Assembly (NCBI GenBank): GCA_960531495.1
Contig: CAUIJY010000075.1
Coordinates: forward strand, 434,001-498,000
Source of the DNA: Zeus faber
Lineage: Eukaryota > Chordata > Actinopteri > Zeiformes > Zeidae
Length of the DNA: 64,000 nucleotides
Direction of reading: 5' to 3'
Of the stretch, positions 1 to 13,669 are shown one piece after another (positions within the stretch are counted from its first letter, which is position 1; the number at the start of each line of letters is the position of its first letter). The translations under genes were made by a program, and so were the position numbers. The notes beneath the pieces were generated by a model that did not search any database, was not told where the DNA came from, and worked only from the letters and a program-made list of their open reading frames with translations.

Positions 1-1780
1 ATTCTTTCTTTCAGTCTTTCAATCTTTTTTTCAATCTTTCTTTCAATTTTTCAATCTTTCTTTCTATCTTTCTTTCAATCTTTCTTTCATTCTTTATTTC
101 AATCTTTGTTTCATTCTTTCTTTCAATCTTTCTTTCTTTCAATCTTTCTTTCAATCTTTCTTTCAATCTTTCTTTCAATCTTTCTTTCATTCTTTCTTTC
201 AATCTTTCTTTCATTCTTTCTTTTAATCTTTCAATCTTTCTTTCATTGTTTCTTTCAATCTTTCTGTCTTTCAATATTTCTTTCAATCTTTCAATCTTTC
301 TTTCTTTTTTCAATCTTTCTTTCAATCTTTCTTTTATTCTATCTTTAAATCTTTCTTTTTTTCAATCTTTCTTGCAATCTTTCTTTCAGTCTTTCAATCT
401 GTCTTTCAAACTTTCAATCGTTCTTTCAATCTTTCAATCTTTCAATCTTTCTTTCAATTTTTCTTTCAATCTTTCAGTCTTTCTTTCATTCTTTCTTTCA
501 ATCTTTCAATCTTTCAATCTTTCTTTCATTCATTCTTTCAATCTTTCAATCTTTCTTTCAATATTTCTTTCAATCTTTCTTTCTGTCAATCTTTCTTTCC
601 ATCTTTCTTTCATTCTTTCCTTCAGTCTTTCAATCTTTCTTTCAATCTTTCTTTCAATTTTTCTTTCAATCTTTCTTTCATTCTTTCCTTCAGTCTTTCA
701 ATCTTTCTTTTTTTCAATCTTTCTTTCAATCTTTCTTTCAAACTTTCATTCTTTATTTCAATCTTTCAATCTTTCAATCTTTCTTTCATTCTTTCTTTCA
801 ATCTTTCTTTCAATCTTTCAATCTTTCTTTCAATATTTCTTTCAATCTTTCTTTCTTTAAATCTTTATTTCAATCTTTCTTTCAATATTTCAATCTTTCT
901 TTCATTCTTTCTTTCAATCTTTCAATCTTTCTTTCATTCTTTCTTTCAATCTTTCTTACTTTCAATTTTTCTATCTTTCAATATTTCTTCCAATCTTTCA
1001 ATCTTTCTTTTGTTATTCTTTCAATCTTTCTTTCTTTCAATCTTTCTATCCATATATCTTTCAATCTTTCTTTCATTCTTTCTTTCAATCTTTCTTTTTT
1101 CAAACTTTCTTGCAAACTTTCTTTCAATTGTTTAATCTTTCAATCTTTCTTTCATTCTTTCTTTCAGTCTTTCAATCTTTTTTTCATTCTTTCTTTCAAT
1201 ATTTCAATCTTTCAATCTTTCTTTCATTCTTTCTTTCAATCTTTCTTACTTTCAATTTTTCTATCTTTCAAAATTTCTTCCAATCGTTCAATCTTTCTTT
1301 CATTATTTCTTTCAATCTTTCTTTCTTTAATTCTTTCTTTCAATCTTTTTATTTTCAATTTTTCTATCTTTCAATATTTCTTCCAATCTTTCAATCTTTC
1401 TTTTGTTATTCTTTCAATCTTTCTTTCTTTCAATCTTTCTATCCATCTATCTTTCAATCTTTCTTTCATTCTTTCTTTCAATCTTTCTTTTTTCAAACTT
1501 TCTTGCAAACTTTCTTTCAATTGTTTAATCTTTCAATCTTTCTTTCATTCTTTCTTTCAGTCTTTCAATCTTTTTTTCATTCTTTCTTTCAATATTTCAA
1601 TCTTTCAATCTTTCTTTCATTCTTTCTTTCAATCTTTCAATCTTTCTTTCATTCTTTCTTTCAATCTTTCTTACTTTCAATTTTTCTATCTTTCAAAATT
1701 TCTTCCAATCGTTCAATCTTTCTTTCATTATTTCTTTCAATCTTTCTTTTATCTCTTTCAATCTTTCTTTCTTTCAATCT
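1..1780 (+). repeat. Left-edge array segment, related to the 13.9-kb unit
   Basis: This segment precedes the first complete 13.9-kb unit and enters from outside the window. It carries landmark words that recur inside that unit. The tag CTTGCAATCTTTCTTTCAG followed by a TCTGTC word lies at 371 and recurs at 2580, 3711 and 6045. The tag TTGCAAACTTTC lies near 1111 and 1504 and recurs near 5440 and 7434. It is probably the end of, or a rearranged relative of, an earlier unit. Nothing gene-like is present. Confidence 0.75.
960..1745 (+). repeat. 393-bp tandem duplication
   Basis: Two landmarks repeat with the same 393-bp offset. TGTTATTC is at 1011 and 1404, and TGCAAAC is at 1111 and 1504. The order of variant words between them is the same in both copies, apart from small differences such as CCATATATC in the first copy against CCATCTATC in the second. 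This is a direct head-to-tail duplication of about 393 bp. The boundaries are approximate. Confidence 0.8.
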
Positions 1781-3599
1781 TTCTTTCCATCTTTCTTTCA
1801 TTCTTTCTTTCAATCTTTCTTTTTTCAATCTTTCTTGCAATCTTTCTTTCAATTGTTTAATCTTTCAATCTTTCTTTCATTCATTCTTTCATTCTTTCTT
1901 TCAATCTTTCTTTCAATCGTTCTTTCTTTCTTTTAGTCTTTCTTTCATTCTTTCTTTTAATCTTTCAATCTTTCTTTCATTGTTTCTTTCAATCTTTCTT
2001 TCATTCTTTCTTTCATTCTTTCTTTCAATCTTTCTTTCAATCGTTCTTTCTTTCTTTTAGTCTTTCTTTCAGTCTTTCAATTTTTCAATCTTTCTTTCAT
2101 TCTTTCTTTTAATCTTTCAATCTTTCTTTCATTCTTTCCTTCAGTCTTTCATTCTTTCTTTCAATCTTTCTTTTTTCAATCTTTCTTGCAATCGTTCTTT
2201 CAATTGTTTAATCTTTCAATCTTTCTTTCATTCTTTCTTTCAGTCTTTCAATCTTTTTTTCAATCTTTCTTTCATTCTTTCTTTCAATCTTTCTGTCCGT
2301 CATTCTTTCTTTCAGTCTTTCTTTCATTCTTTATTTCAATCTTTGTTTCATTCTTTCTTTCAATCTTTCATTCAATCTTTATTTCAATCTTTCTTTCAAT
2401 CTTTCTTTCAATCGTTCTTTCATTCTTTATTTTAATCTTTCAATCTTTCTTTAATTGTTTCTTTCAATCTTTCTGTCTTTCAATATTTCTTTCAATCTTT
2501 CAATCTTTCTTTTTTTTTCAATCTTTCTTTCAATCTTTCTTTTATTCTGTCTTTAAATCTTTCTGTTTTTTCAATCTTTCTTGCAATCTTTCTTTCAGTC
2601 TTTCAATCTGTCTTTCAAACTTTCAATCTTTCTTTCAATCTTTCAATCTTTCAATCTTTCTTTCAATTTTTCTTTCAATCTTTCAGTCTTTCTTTCATTC
2701 TTTCTTTCAATCTTTCAATCTTTCAATCTTTCAATCTTTCTTTCATTCTTTCTTTCAATCTTTCAGTCTTTCTTTCAATATTTCTTTCAATCTTTCTTTC
2801 TGTCAATCTTTCTTTCCATCTTTCTTTCATTCTTTCCTTCAGTCTTTCAATCTTTCTTTCAATCTTTCTTTCAATTTTTCTTTCAATCTTTCTTTCATTC
2901 TTACCTTCAATCTTTCAATCTTTCTTTCAATCTTTCTTTCAATCTTTCATTCATTCCTTCTTTCAATCTTTCAATCTTTCTTTCAATATTTCTTTCAATC
3001 TTTTTTACTTTCAATCTTTCTTTCTTTAAATCTTTCTTTCAATCTTTCTTTCAAACTTTCATTCTTTATTTCAATATTTCAATCGTTCAATCTTTCTTTC
3101 ATTCTTTCTTTCAATCTTTCTTTCAATCTTTCAATCTTTCTTTCAATCTTTCTTTCAATCTTTCTTTCTTTAAATCTTTCTTTCAATCTTTCTTTCAAAC
3201 TTTCAATCTTTATTTCAATCTTTCAATCTTTCAATCTTTCTTTCATTCTTTCTTTCAATAATTCAATCTTTCAATCTTTCTTTCATTCTTTCTTTCAATC
3301 TTTCAATCTTTCTTTAATTCTTTCTTTCAATCTTTCTTTCTTTCAATTTTTCTATCTTTCAATATTTCTTCAAATCTTTCAATCTTTCTTTTGTTATTCT
3401 TTCAATCTTTCTTTCTTTCAATCTTTCTTTCCATCTATCTTTCAATCTTTCTTTCATTCTTTCTTTCAATCTTTCGTACTTTCAATTTTTCTATCTTTCA
3501 ATATTTCTTCCAATCGTTCAATCTTTCTTCAATCTTTCTTTCAATCTTTCTTTCATTCTTTATTTTAATCTTTCAATCTTTCTTTCATTCTTTCTTTCA

Positions 3600-6500
3600 A
3601 TCTTTCTGTCTTTCAATATTTCTTTCAATCTTTCAATCTTTCTTTTTTTTTCAATCTTTCTTTCAATCTTTCTTTTATTCTATCTTTAAATCTTTGTTTT
3701 TTCAATCTTTCTTGCAATCTTTCTTTCAGTCTTTCAATCTGTCTTTCAAACTTTCAATCTTTCTTTCAATCTTTCAATCTTTCAATCTTTCTTTCAATTT
3801 TTCTTTCAATCTTTCAGTCTTTCTTTCATTCTTTCTTTCAATCTTTCAATCTTTCAATCTTTCTTTCATTCTTTCTTTCAATCTTTCAATCTTTCTTTCA
3901 ATATTTATTTCAATCTTTCTTTCTGTCAATCTTCTTTCCATCTTTCTTTCCATCTTTCTTTCATTCTTTCGTTCAGTCTTTCAATCTTTCTTTCAATCTT
4001 TCTTTCATTTTTTCTTTCAATCTTTCTTTCATTCTTTCTTTCAATCTTTCATTCATTCTTTCTTTCAATCTTTCAATCTTTCTTTCAATATTTCTTTCAA
4101 TCTTTTTTACTTTCAATCATTCTTTCTTTAAATCTTTCTCTCAATCTTTCTTTCAAACTTTCATTTTTTATTTCAATATTTCAATCGTTCAATCTTTCTT
4201 TCATTCTTTCTTTCAATCTTTCTTTCAATCTTTCAATCTTTCTTTCAATATTTCTTTCAATCTTTCTTTCTTTCAATCTTTCTTTCAAACTTTCAATCTT
4301 TATTTCAATCTTTCAATCTTTCAATCTTTCTTTCATTCTTTCTTTCAATATTTCAATTTTTCAATCTTTCTTTCATTCTTTCTTTTAATCTTTCAATCTT
4401 TCTTTCATTGTTTCTTTCAATCTTTCTGTCTTTCAATATTTCATTCAATCTTTCTTTCATTCCTTCTTTCAATCTTTCTTTCAAATTTTCTTTCAATCTT
4501 TCTTTTTTCAATATTTCTTTCAATCTTTCTTTCATTCTTTCTGTCAGTCTTTCAAAATTTGTTTCAAACTTTCAATCTTTCTTTCAATCTTTCAGTCGTT
4601 CAATCTTTCTTTCAATCTTTCTTTGAATCTTTCAATCTTCAATCTTTCAATCTATCTTTCAGTCTTTCTTTCAATCATTCAATCTTTCAAACCTTCTTTC
4701 AATCTTTCTTTCTTTCAATCTTTCTTTCAATCTTTCTTTCATTCTTTCCTTCAGTCTTTCAATCTTTCTTTCAATCTTTCTTTCAATCTTTCTTTCAATC
4801 TTTCTTTCATTCTTTCTTTCAATCTTTCTTTCAACCTTTCAATCTTTCTTTCAATATTTCTTTCAATCTTTCTTACTTTCAATCTTTCTTTCTTAAAATC
4901 TTTCTTTCAATCTTTCTTTCAAACTTTCAATCTTTATTTCAATCTTTCAATCTTTCTTTCAATCTTTCTTTCATTCTTTCTTTCAATATTTCAATCTTTC
5001 AACCTTTCTTTCATTCTTTCTTTTAATCTTTGAATCTTTCTTTAATTCTTTCTTTCAATCTTTCTTTCAATCATTCAATCTTTCTTTCAATATTTCTTTC
5101 AATCTTTCTTTCTTTAAATCTTTCTTTCAATCTTTCTTTCAAACTTTCAATCTTTATTTCAATCTTTCAATCTTTCTTTCAATCTTTCTTTCATTCTTTC
5201 TTTCAATATTTCAATCTTTCAACCTTTCTTTCATTCTTTCTTTTAATCTTTGAATCTTTCTTTAATTTTTTCTTTCAATCTTTCTTACTTTCAATTTTTC
5301 TATCTTTCAATATTTCTTCCAATCTTTCAATCTTTCTTTTGTTATTCTTTCAATCTTTCTTTCTTTCAATCTTTCTATCCATCTATCTATCAATCTTTTT
5401 TTCATTCTTTCTTTCAATCTTTCTTTTTTCAATCTTTCTTGCAAACTTTCTTTCAATTATTTAATCTTTCAATCTTTCTTTCATTCTTTCTTTCAGTCTT
5501 TCAATCTTTTTTTCATTCTTTCTTTCAATATTTCAATCTTTCAATCTTTCTGTCATTCTTTCTGTCAATCTTTCAATCTTTCTTTCAATCTTTCTTACTT
5601 TCAATTTTTCTATCTTTCAATATCTCTTCCAATCGTTCAATCTTTCTTTTATTATTTCTTTCAATCTTTCTTTCTTTCAATCTTTCTTTCCATCTTTCTT
5701 TCAATCTTTCTTTCATTCTTTCTTTCAATCTTTCTTTTTTCAATATTTCTTTCAATCTGTCAATTTTTCTTTCATTCTTTCATTCTTTCTTTCAATTGTT
5801 CTTTCATTCTTTCTTTCAATCTTTCTTTAAATATTTCAATCTTTCAATCTTTCTTTCAATCTTTCTTTCAATCTTTCAGTCTTTCTTTCATTCTTTCTTT
5901 CAATATTTCAATCTTTCAATCTTTCTTTCATTCTTTCTTTCAATCTTTCAATCTTTCTTTCATTCTTTCTTTCAATCTTTCAATCTTTCTTTTTTTTCAA
6001 TCTTTCTTTTATTCTATCTTTAAATCTTTGTTTTTTCAATCTTTCTTGCAATCTTTCTTTCAGTCTTTCAATCTGTCTTTCAAACTTTCAATCTTTCTTT
6101 CAATTTTTCAATCTTTCAATCTTTCTTTCAATTTTTCTTTCAATCTTTCAGTCTTTCTTTCATTCTTTCTTTCAATCTTTCAATCTTTCAATCTTTCTTT
6201 CAATCTTTCTTTCAATCTTTCAATCTTTCTTTCAATATTTCTTTCAATCTTTCTTTCTTTCAATCTTCTTTCCATCTTTCTTTCATTCTTTCGTTCAATC
6301 TTTCAATCTTTCTTTCAATCTTTCTTTCAATCTTTCATTCATTCTTTCTTTCAATCTTTCAATCTTTCTTTCAATATTTCTTTCAATCTTTTTTACTTTC
6401 AATCTTTCTTTCTTTAAATCTTTCTCTCAATCTTTCTTTCAAACTTTCATTATTTATTTCAATATTTCAATCGTTCAATCTTTCTTTCATTCTTTCTTTC

Positions 6501-8000
6501 AATCTTTCTTTCAATCTTTCAATCTTTCTTTCAATATTTCTTTCAATCTTTCTTTCTTTAAATCTTTCTTTCAATCTTTCTTTCAAACTTTCAATCTTTA
6601 TTTCAATCTTTCAATCTTTCAATCTTTCTTTCATTCTTTCTTTCAATATTTCAATTTTTCAATCTTTCTTTCATTCTTTCTTTTAATCTTTCAATCTTTC
6701 TTTCATTGTTTCTTTCAATCTTTCTGTCTTTCAATATTTCATTCAATCTTTCTTTCATTCCTTCTTTCAATCTTTCTTTCAAATTTTCTTTCAATCTTTA
6801 TTTTTTCAATATTTCTTTCAATCTTTCTTTCATTCTTTCTTTCAGTCTTTCAAAATTTGTTTCAAACTTTCAATCTTTCTTTCAATCTTTCAGTCGTTCA
6901 ATCTTTCTTTCAATCTTTCTTTGAATCTTTCAATCTTCAATCTTTCAATCTATCTTTCAGTCTTTCTTTCAATCATTCAATCTTTCAATCTTTCTTTCAA
7001 TATTTCTTTCAATCTTTCTTACTTTCAATCTTTCTTTCTTAAAATCTTTCTTTCAATCTTTCTTTCAAACTTTCATTCTTTATTTCAATCTTTCAATATT
7101 TCAATCTTTCTTTCATTCTTTCTTTCAATCTTTCTTTCAATCTTTCAATCTTTCTTTCAATATTTCTTACAATCTTTCTTTCTTTCATTCTTTCTTTCAA
7201 TATTTCAATCTTTCAACCTTTCTTTCATTCTTTCTTTTAATCTTTGAATCTTTCTTTAATTTTTTCTTTCAATCTTTCTTAGTTTCAATTTTTCTATCTT
7301 TCAATATTTCTTCCAATCTTTCAATCTTTCTTTTGTTATTCTTTCAATGTTTCTTTCTTTCAATCTTTCTATCCATCTATCTATCAATCTTTTTTTCATT
7401 CTTTCTTTCAATCTTTCTTTTTTCAATCTTTCTTGCAAACTTTCTTTCAATTATTTAATCTTTCAATCTTTCTTTCATTCTTTCTTTCAGTCTTTCAATC
7501 TTTTTTTCATTCTTTCTTTCAATATTTCAATCTTTCAATCTTTCTGTCATTCTTTCTGTCAATCTTTCAATCTTTCTTTCATTCTTTCTTTCAATCTTTC
7601 TTACTTTCAATTTTTCTATCTTTCAATATCTCTTCCAATCGTTCAATCTTTCTTTTATTATTTCTTTCAATCTTTCTTTCTTTCAATCTTTCTTTCCATC
7701 TTTCTTTCAATCTTTCTTTCATTCTTTATTTCAATCTTTCTTTTTTCAATATTTCTTTCAATCTGTCAATTTTTCTTTCATTCTTTCATTCTTTCTTTCA
7801 ATTGTTCTTTCATTCTTTCTTTAAATATTTCAATCTTTCAATCTTTCTTTCAATCTTTCTTTCAATCTTTCAGTCTTTCTTTCATTCTTTCTTTCAATAT
7901 TTCAATCTTTCAATCTTTCTTTCATTCTTTCTTTCAATCTTTCAATCTTTCTTTCATTCTTTCTTTCAATCTTTCAATCTTTCAATTTTTCTTTCTTTCA
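3600..8000 (+). repeat. Internal duplication of about 2.0-2.3 kb inside unit 1
   Basis: Landmarks recur inside the unit. The CTTGCAATCTTTCTTTCAG tag is at 3711 and 6045 (offset 2334). The words AAAATTTGTTTCAAAC near 4553 and 6851 are 2298 bp apart. The TGCAAACTTTC tag is at 5440 and 7434 (offset 1994). The falling offset shows that the second copy has lost, or the first has gained, about 36 and then 304 bp. The same pair is present in unit 2, so this duplication predates the 13.9-kb duplication. Boundaries are estimated. Confidence 0.72.
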
Positions 8001-8944
8001 ATATTTCTTCCAATCGTTCAATCTTTCTTTCATTACTTCTTTCAATCTTTCTTTTGTTATGTCTTTCAATCTTTCTTTCTTTCAATCTTTCTTTCCATCT
8101 TTCTTTCAATCTTTCTTTCATTCTATCTTTCAATCTTTCTTTCATTATTTCTTTCAGTCTTTCAATCTTTCTTTCAAACTTTCAATCTTTCTTTCAATCT
8201 TTCAGTCGTTCAATCTTTCTTTCAATCTTTCTTTCAATCTTTCAATCTTCAATCTTTCAATCTATCTTTCAGTCTCTCAATCTTTCTTTCAAACTTTCAA
8301 TATTTCTTTCAATCTTTCAGTCGTTCAATCTTTCTTTCAATCTTTCAATCATTCAAACTTTCAATCATTCAATCTTTCAATCTTTCTTTCTTTCAATCTT
8401 TCTTTCAATCTTTCTTTCATTCTTTCCTTCAGTCTTTCAATCTTTCTTTCAATCTTTCTTTCATTCTTTCTTTCAATCTTTCTTTCAATCTTTCAATCTT
8501 TCTTTCAATATGTCTTTCAATCTTTCTTACTTTCAATCTTTCTTTCTTTAAATCTTTCTTTCAATCTTTCTTTCAAACTTTCATTCTTTATTTCAATCTT
8601 TCAATCTTTCAATCTTTCTTTCATTCTTTATTTCAATCTTTCAATCTTTCAATCTTTCTTTCATTCTTTCTTTCAATCTTTCTTTCAATCTTTCAATCTT
8701 TCTTTCAATATTTCTTTCAATCTTTCTTTCTTTAAATCTTTCTTTCAATCTTTCTTTCAAACTTTCAATCTTTATTTCAATCTTTCTTTCAATATTTCAA
8801 TCTTTCAATCTTTCTTTCATTCTTTCTTTCAATCTTTCAATCTTTCTTTCATTCTTTCTTTCAATCTTTCTTACTTTCAATTTTTCTATCTTTCAAAATT
8901 TCTTCCAATCGTTCAATCTTTCTTTCATTATTTCTTTCAATCTT

Positions 8945-10405
8945 TCTTTCTTTCAATCTTTCTTTCCATCTTTCTTTCAATCTTTCTTTCATTCTTTCTT
9001 TCAATCTTTCAATCTTTCAATCTTTCAATCTTTCTTTCATTCTTTCTTTCAATCTTTCAATCTTTCTTTCAATATTTCTTTCAATCTTTCTTTCCATCTT
9101 TCTTTCCATCTTTCTTTCATTCTTTCCTTCAGTCTTTCAATCTTTCTTTCAATCTTTCTTTCAATCTTTCTTTTTTTTAATCTTTTTTTAAATCTTTCTT
9201 TCAATCTTTCTTTCAATCTTTCTTTTTTTTAATCTTTTTTTAAATCTTTCTTTCATTCTTTCTTTCAATCTTTCAATCTTTCTTTCAATCTATCTTTCTT
9301 TTTTCAATCTTTATTTCATTCTTTCTATAAATCTTTCTTTCTTTCAATCTTTCTTTCAGTCTTTCAATCTTTCTTTAAATCTATCTTTCAATATTTCTTC
9401 CAATCGTTCAATCTTTCTTTCATTATTTCTTTCAATCTTTCTTTCTTTCAATCTTTCTTTCCATCTTTCTTTCAATCTTTCTTTCATTCTTTCTTTCAAT
9501 GTTTCTTTTTTCAATATTTCTTTCAATCAGTCAATTTTTCTTTCATTCTTTCTTTCAATCGTTCTTTCATTCTTTCTTTCAATCTTTCAATCTTTCTTTA
9601 AATATTTCAATCATTCAATCTTTCTTTCAATCTTTCTTTCAATCGTTCAATCTTTCTTTCATTCTTTCTTTAAATCTTTCTTTCTTTCAATCTTTCTTTC
9701 CATCTTTCTTTCAATCTTTCTTTCATTCTTTCTTTCAATCTTTCAATCTTTCAATCTTTCAATCTTTCTTTCATTCTTTCTTTCAATCTTTCAATCTTTC
9801 TTTCAATATTTCTTTCAATCTTTCTTTCCATCTTTCTTTCCATCTTTCTTTCATTCTTTCCTTCAGTCTTTCAATCTTTCTTTCAATCTTTCTTTCAATC
9901 TTTCTTTTTTTTAATCTTTTTTTAAATCTTTCTTTCAATCTTTCTTTCAATCTTTCTTTTTTTTAATCTTTTTTTAAATCTTTCTTTCATTCTTTCTTTC
10001 AATCTTTCAATCTTTCTTTCAATCTATCTTTCTTTTTTCAATCTTTATTTCATTCTTTCTATAAATCTTTCTTTCTTTCAATCTTTCTTTCAGTCTTTCA
10101 ATCTTTCTTTAAATCTATCTTTCAATATTTCTTCCAATCGTTCAATCTTTCTTTCATTATTTCTTTCAATCTTTCTTTCTTTCAATCTTTCTTTCCATCT
10201 TTCTTTCAATCTTTCTTTCATTCTTTCTTTCAATGTTTCTTTTTTCAATATTTCTTTCAATCAGTCAATTTTTCTTTCATTCTTTCTTTCAATCGTTCTT
10301 TCATTCTTTCTTTCAATCTTTCAATCTTTCTTTAAATATTTCAATCATTCAATCTTTCTTTCAATCTTTCTTTCAATCGTTCAATCTTTCTTTCATTCTT
10401 TCTTT
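8945..10405 (+). repeat. 734-bp tandem duplication specific to unit 1
   Basis: The stretch from about 8945 to 9675 is repeated from about 9680 to 10405. The word CAATGTTTCTTTTTTC occurs near 9498 and 10232, 734 bp apart. The two copies look identical by eye. They diverge near 9675, where TTTAAATCTTTC marks the junction, while the second copy reads TTTAAATATTTCATAC. Unit 2 has only one copy (near 24670) followed by the TTTAAATATTTCATAC continuation. The event is therefore a gain in unit 1 or a loss in unit 2. Confidence 0.85.
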
Positions 10406-12715
10406 AAATATTTCATACTTTCAATCTTTCTTTCATTCTTTCTTTCAATCTTTCAATCTTTCTTTCATTCTTTCTTTCAATCTTTCTTACTTTCAATTTT
10501 TCTCTTTCAATATTTCTTCCAATCGTTCAATCTTTCTTTCATTATTTCTTTCAATCTTTCTTTTATCTCTTTCAATCTTTCTTTCTTTCAATCTTTCTTT
10601 CCATCTTTCTTTCAATCTTTCTTTCATTCTTTCTTTCAAGCTTTCTTTTTTCAATCTTTCTTGCAATCTTTCTTTCAATTGTTTAATCTTTCTTTCATTC
10701 ATTCTTTCATTCTTTCTTTCAATCTTTCTTTCAATCGTTCTTTCTTTCTTTTAGTCTTTCTTTCATTGTTTCTTTCAATCTTTCTTTCATTCTTTCTTTC
10801 ATTCTTTCTTTCAATCTTTCTTACTTTCAATTTTTCTATCTTTCAAAATTTCTTCCAATCGTTCAATCTTTCTTTCATTATTTCTTTCAATCTTTCTTTC
10901 TTTCAATCTTTCTTTCCATCTTTCTTTCAATCTTTCTTTCATTCTTTCTTTCAATCTTTCAATCTTTCAATCTTTCAATCTTTCTTTCATTCTTTCTTTC
11001 AATCTTTCAATCTTTCTTTCAATATTTCTTTCAATCTTTCTTTCCATCTTTCTTTCCATCTTCCTTTCATTCTTTCCTTCAGTCTTTCAATCTTTCTTTC
11101 AATCTTTCTTTCAATCTTTCTTTTTTTTAATCTTTTTTAAAATCTTTCTTTCATTCTTTCTTTCAATCTTTCAATCTTTCTTTCAATCTATCTTTCTTTT
11201 TTCAATCTTTATTTCATTCTTTCTATAAATCTTTCTTTCTTTCAATCTTTCTTTCAGTCTTTCAATCTTTCTTTAAATCTATCTTTCATTCTTTCTTTCA
11301 ATCTTTCAATCTTTCTTTCATTCTTTCTTTCTATCTTTCTTACTTTCAATTTTTCTATCTTTCAATATTTCTTCCAATCTTTCAATCTTTCTTTCATTAT
11401 TTCTTTCAATCTTTCTTTCCATCTTTCTTTCAATCTTTCTTTCATTCTTTCTTTCAATGTTTCTTTTTTCAATATTTCTTTCAATCAGTCAATTTTTCTT
11501 TCATTTTTTCTTTCAATCGTTCTTTCATTCTTTCTTTCAATCTTTCAATCTTTCTTTAAATATTTCAATCATTCAATCTTTCTTTCAATCTTTCTTTCAA
11601 TCGTTCAATCTTTCTTTCATTCTTTCTTTAAATATTTCATACTTTCAATCTTTCTTTCATTCTTTCTTTCAATCTTTCAATCTTTCTTTCATTCTTTCTT
11701 TCAATCTTTCTTACTTTCAATTTTTCTCTTTCAATATTTCTTCCAATCGTTCAATCTTTCTTTCATTATTTCTTTCAATCTTTCTTTTATCTCTTTCAAT
11801 CTTTCTTTCTTTCAATCTTTCTTTCAATCTTTCTTTCATTCTTTCTTTCAATCTTTCTTTTTTCAATCTTTCTTGCAATCTTTCTTTCAATTGTTTAATC
11901 TTTCAATCTTTCTTTCATTCATTCTTTCATTCTTTCTTTCAATCTTTCTTTCAATCGTTCTTTCTTTCTTTTAGTCTTTCTTTCATTCTTTCTTTTAATC
12001 TTTCAATCTTTCTTTCATTGTTTCTTTCAATCTTTCTTTCATTCTTTCTTTCATTCTTTCTTTCAATCTTTCTTTCAATCGTTCTTTCTTTCTTTTAGTC
12101 TTTCTTTCAATCTTTCAATTTTTCAATCTTTCTTTCATTCTTTCTTTTAATCTTTCAATCTTTCTTTCATTCTTTCCTTCAGTCTTTCATTCTTTCTTTC
12201 AATCTTTCTTTTTTCAATATTTCTTGCAATCGTTCTTCAATTGTTTAATCTTTCAATCTTTCTTTCATTCTTTCTTTCAGTCTTTCAATCTTTTTTTCAA
12301 TCTTTCTTTCATTCTTTCTTTCAATCTTTCTGTCCGTCATTCTTTCTTTCAGTCGTTCTTTCATTCTTTATTTCAATCTTTGTTTCATTCTTTCTTTCAA
12401 TCTTTCATTCAATCTTTCTTTCAATCTTTCTTTCAATCTTTCTTTCAATCTTTCTTTCAATCGTTCTTTCATTCTTTATTTTAATCTTTCAATCTTTCTT
12501 TAATTGTTTCTTTCAATCTTTCTGTCTTTCAATATTTCTTTCAATCTTTCAATCTTTCTTTTTTTTTCAATCTTTCTTTCAATCTTTCTTTTATTCTATC
12601 TTTAAATCTTTCTGTTTTTTCAATCTTTCTTGCAATCTTTCTTTCAGTCTTTCAATCTGTCTTTCAAACTTTCAATCTTTCTTTCAATCTTTCAATCTTT
12701 CAATCTTTCTTTCAA

Positions 12716-12859
12716 CTTACTTTTAGTCTTTCAATCTTTCTTTAAATCTTTTTTTCTTTAAATCTTTATTTCTTTCAATCTTTCTTTGTTTTTTTCAGTC
12801 TTTCTTTCATTTTTTTTTTCATTCTTACTTTTAGTCTTTCAATCTTTCTTTAAATCTTT
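12716..12859 (+). repeat. T-rich landmark block, copy 1
   Basis: This is a local departure from the tetramer pattern. It contains CTTACTTTTAGTC twice, about 118 bp apart (12716 and 12834), a TTTGTTTTTTTCAG word and a run of ten T. It introduces TAG stop triplets in the forward frames. Near-identical blocks start at 14036, 27141, 28461, 31345 and 34533, and a shortened version starts at 59830. It serves as a marker for the higher-order structure. No function is visible. Confidence 0.8.
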
Positions 12860-13669
12860 CTTTCAATCTTTCTTTCAATCTTTCAATCATTCAATCTTTC
12901 TTTAATTCTTTCTTTCAATCTTTCAATCTTTCAATTTTTCTTTCCATCTTTATTACTTTCATTCTCTCTTTCTTTCAATATTTTTTTCAATCTTTTAATC
13001 TTTCTTTCATTCTTTCGTTCTTTCTTTCAATCGTTCTTTCATTCTTTCTTTCAATCTTTCATTCTTTCTTTCAATCTTTCAATCTTTCAATCTTTCTTTC
13101 ATTCCTTCTTTCAATCTTTCTTTCAAGCTTTCTTTCAATCGTTCTTACTTTCAATCTTTCTTTCTTTCTTTCAGTATTTCTTTCAATCTTTCAATCTTTC
13201 TTTCATTCTTTCATTCTTTCTCTCAATCTTTCTTTCTTTCAATCTTTCAATCTTTCTTTCATTCATTCTTTCAGTCTTTCAAACTTTCAATTTTTCCTTC
13301 ATTCCTTCTTTCAATCTTTATTACTTTCAATCTTTCTTTCAATCTTTCTTTCGTTCTTTCATTCTTTCTTTCAATCGTTCTTTCAATCTTTCCTTCAATC
13401 TTTCAATCTTTCTTTCATACTTTCATTCTTTCTTTCAATCTTTCTTTCAATCTTTCAATCTTTCTTTCATTCTTTCATTCTTTCTTTCAACCTTTCAATA
13501 TTTCTTTCATTCTTTTTTTTAGTCTTTCAATCTTTCTTTAAATCTTTCTTTCAATCTTTCTTTCAAACTTTCAATATTTCAATCTTTCTTTCATTCTATC
13601 TTTCAACCTTTCTTTCAATCTTTCTTTCATTCTTTATTTCAGTCTTAAAATCTTTCTTTCAATCTTTCT

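Noticed and set aside
11..325. K/E/R-rich reverse-strand open frames as coiled-coil or DNA-binding proteins
   Set aside because: GAAAGATTGAAA read in reverse gives ERLK or KIER in two frames without stops. The apparent charged helix is a translation artefact of the repeat.
12800..12860. Poly-T runs as transposon tails or terminators
   Set aside because: T9-T10 runs sit inside the CTTACTTTTAG block with no element body, target-site duplication or hairpin. They are copied with the array.
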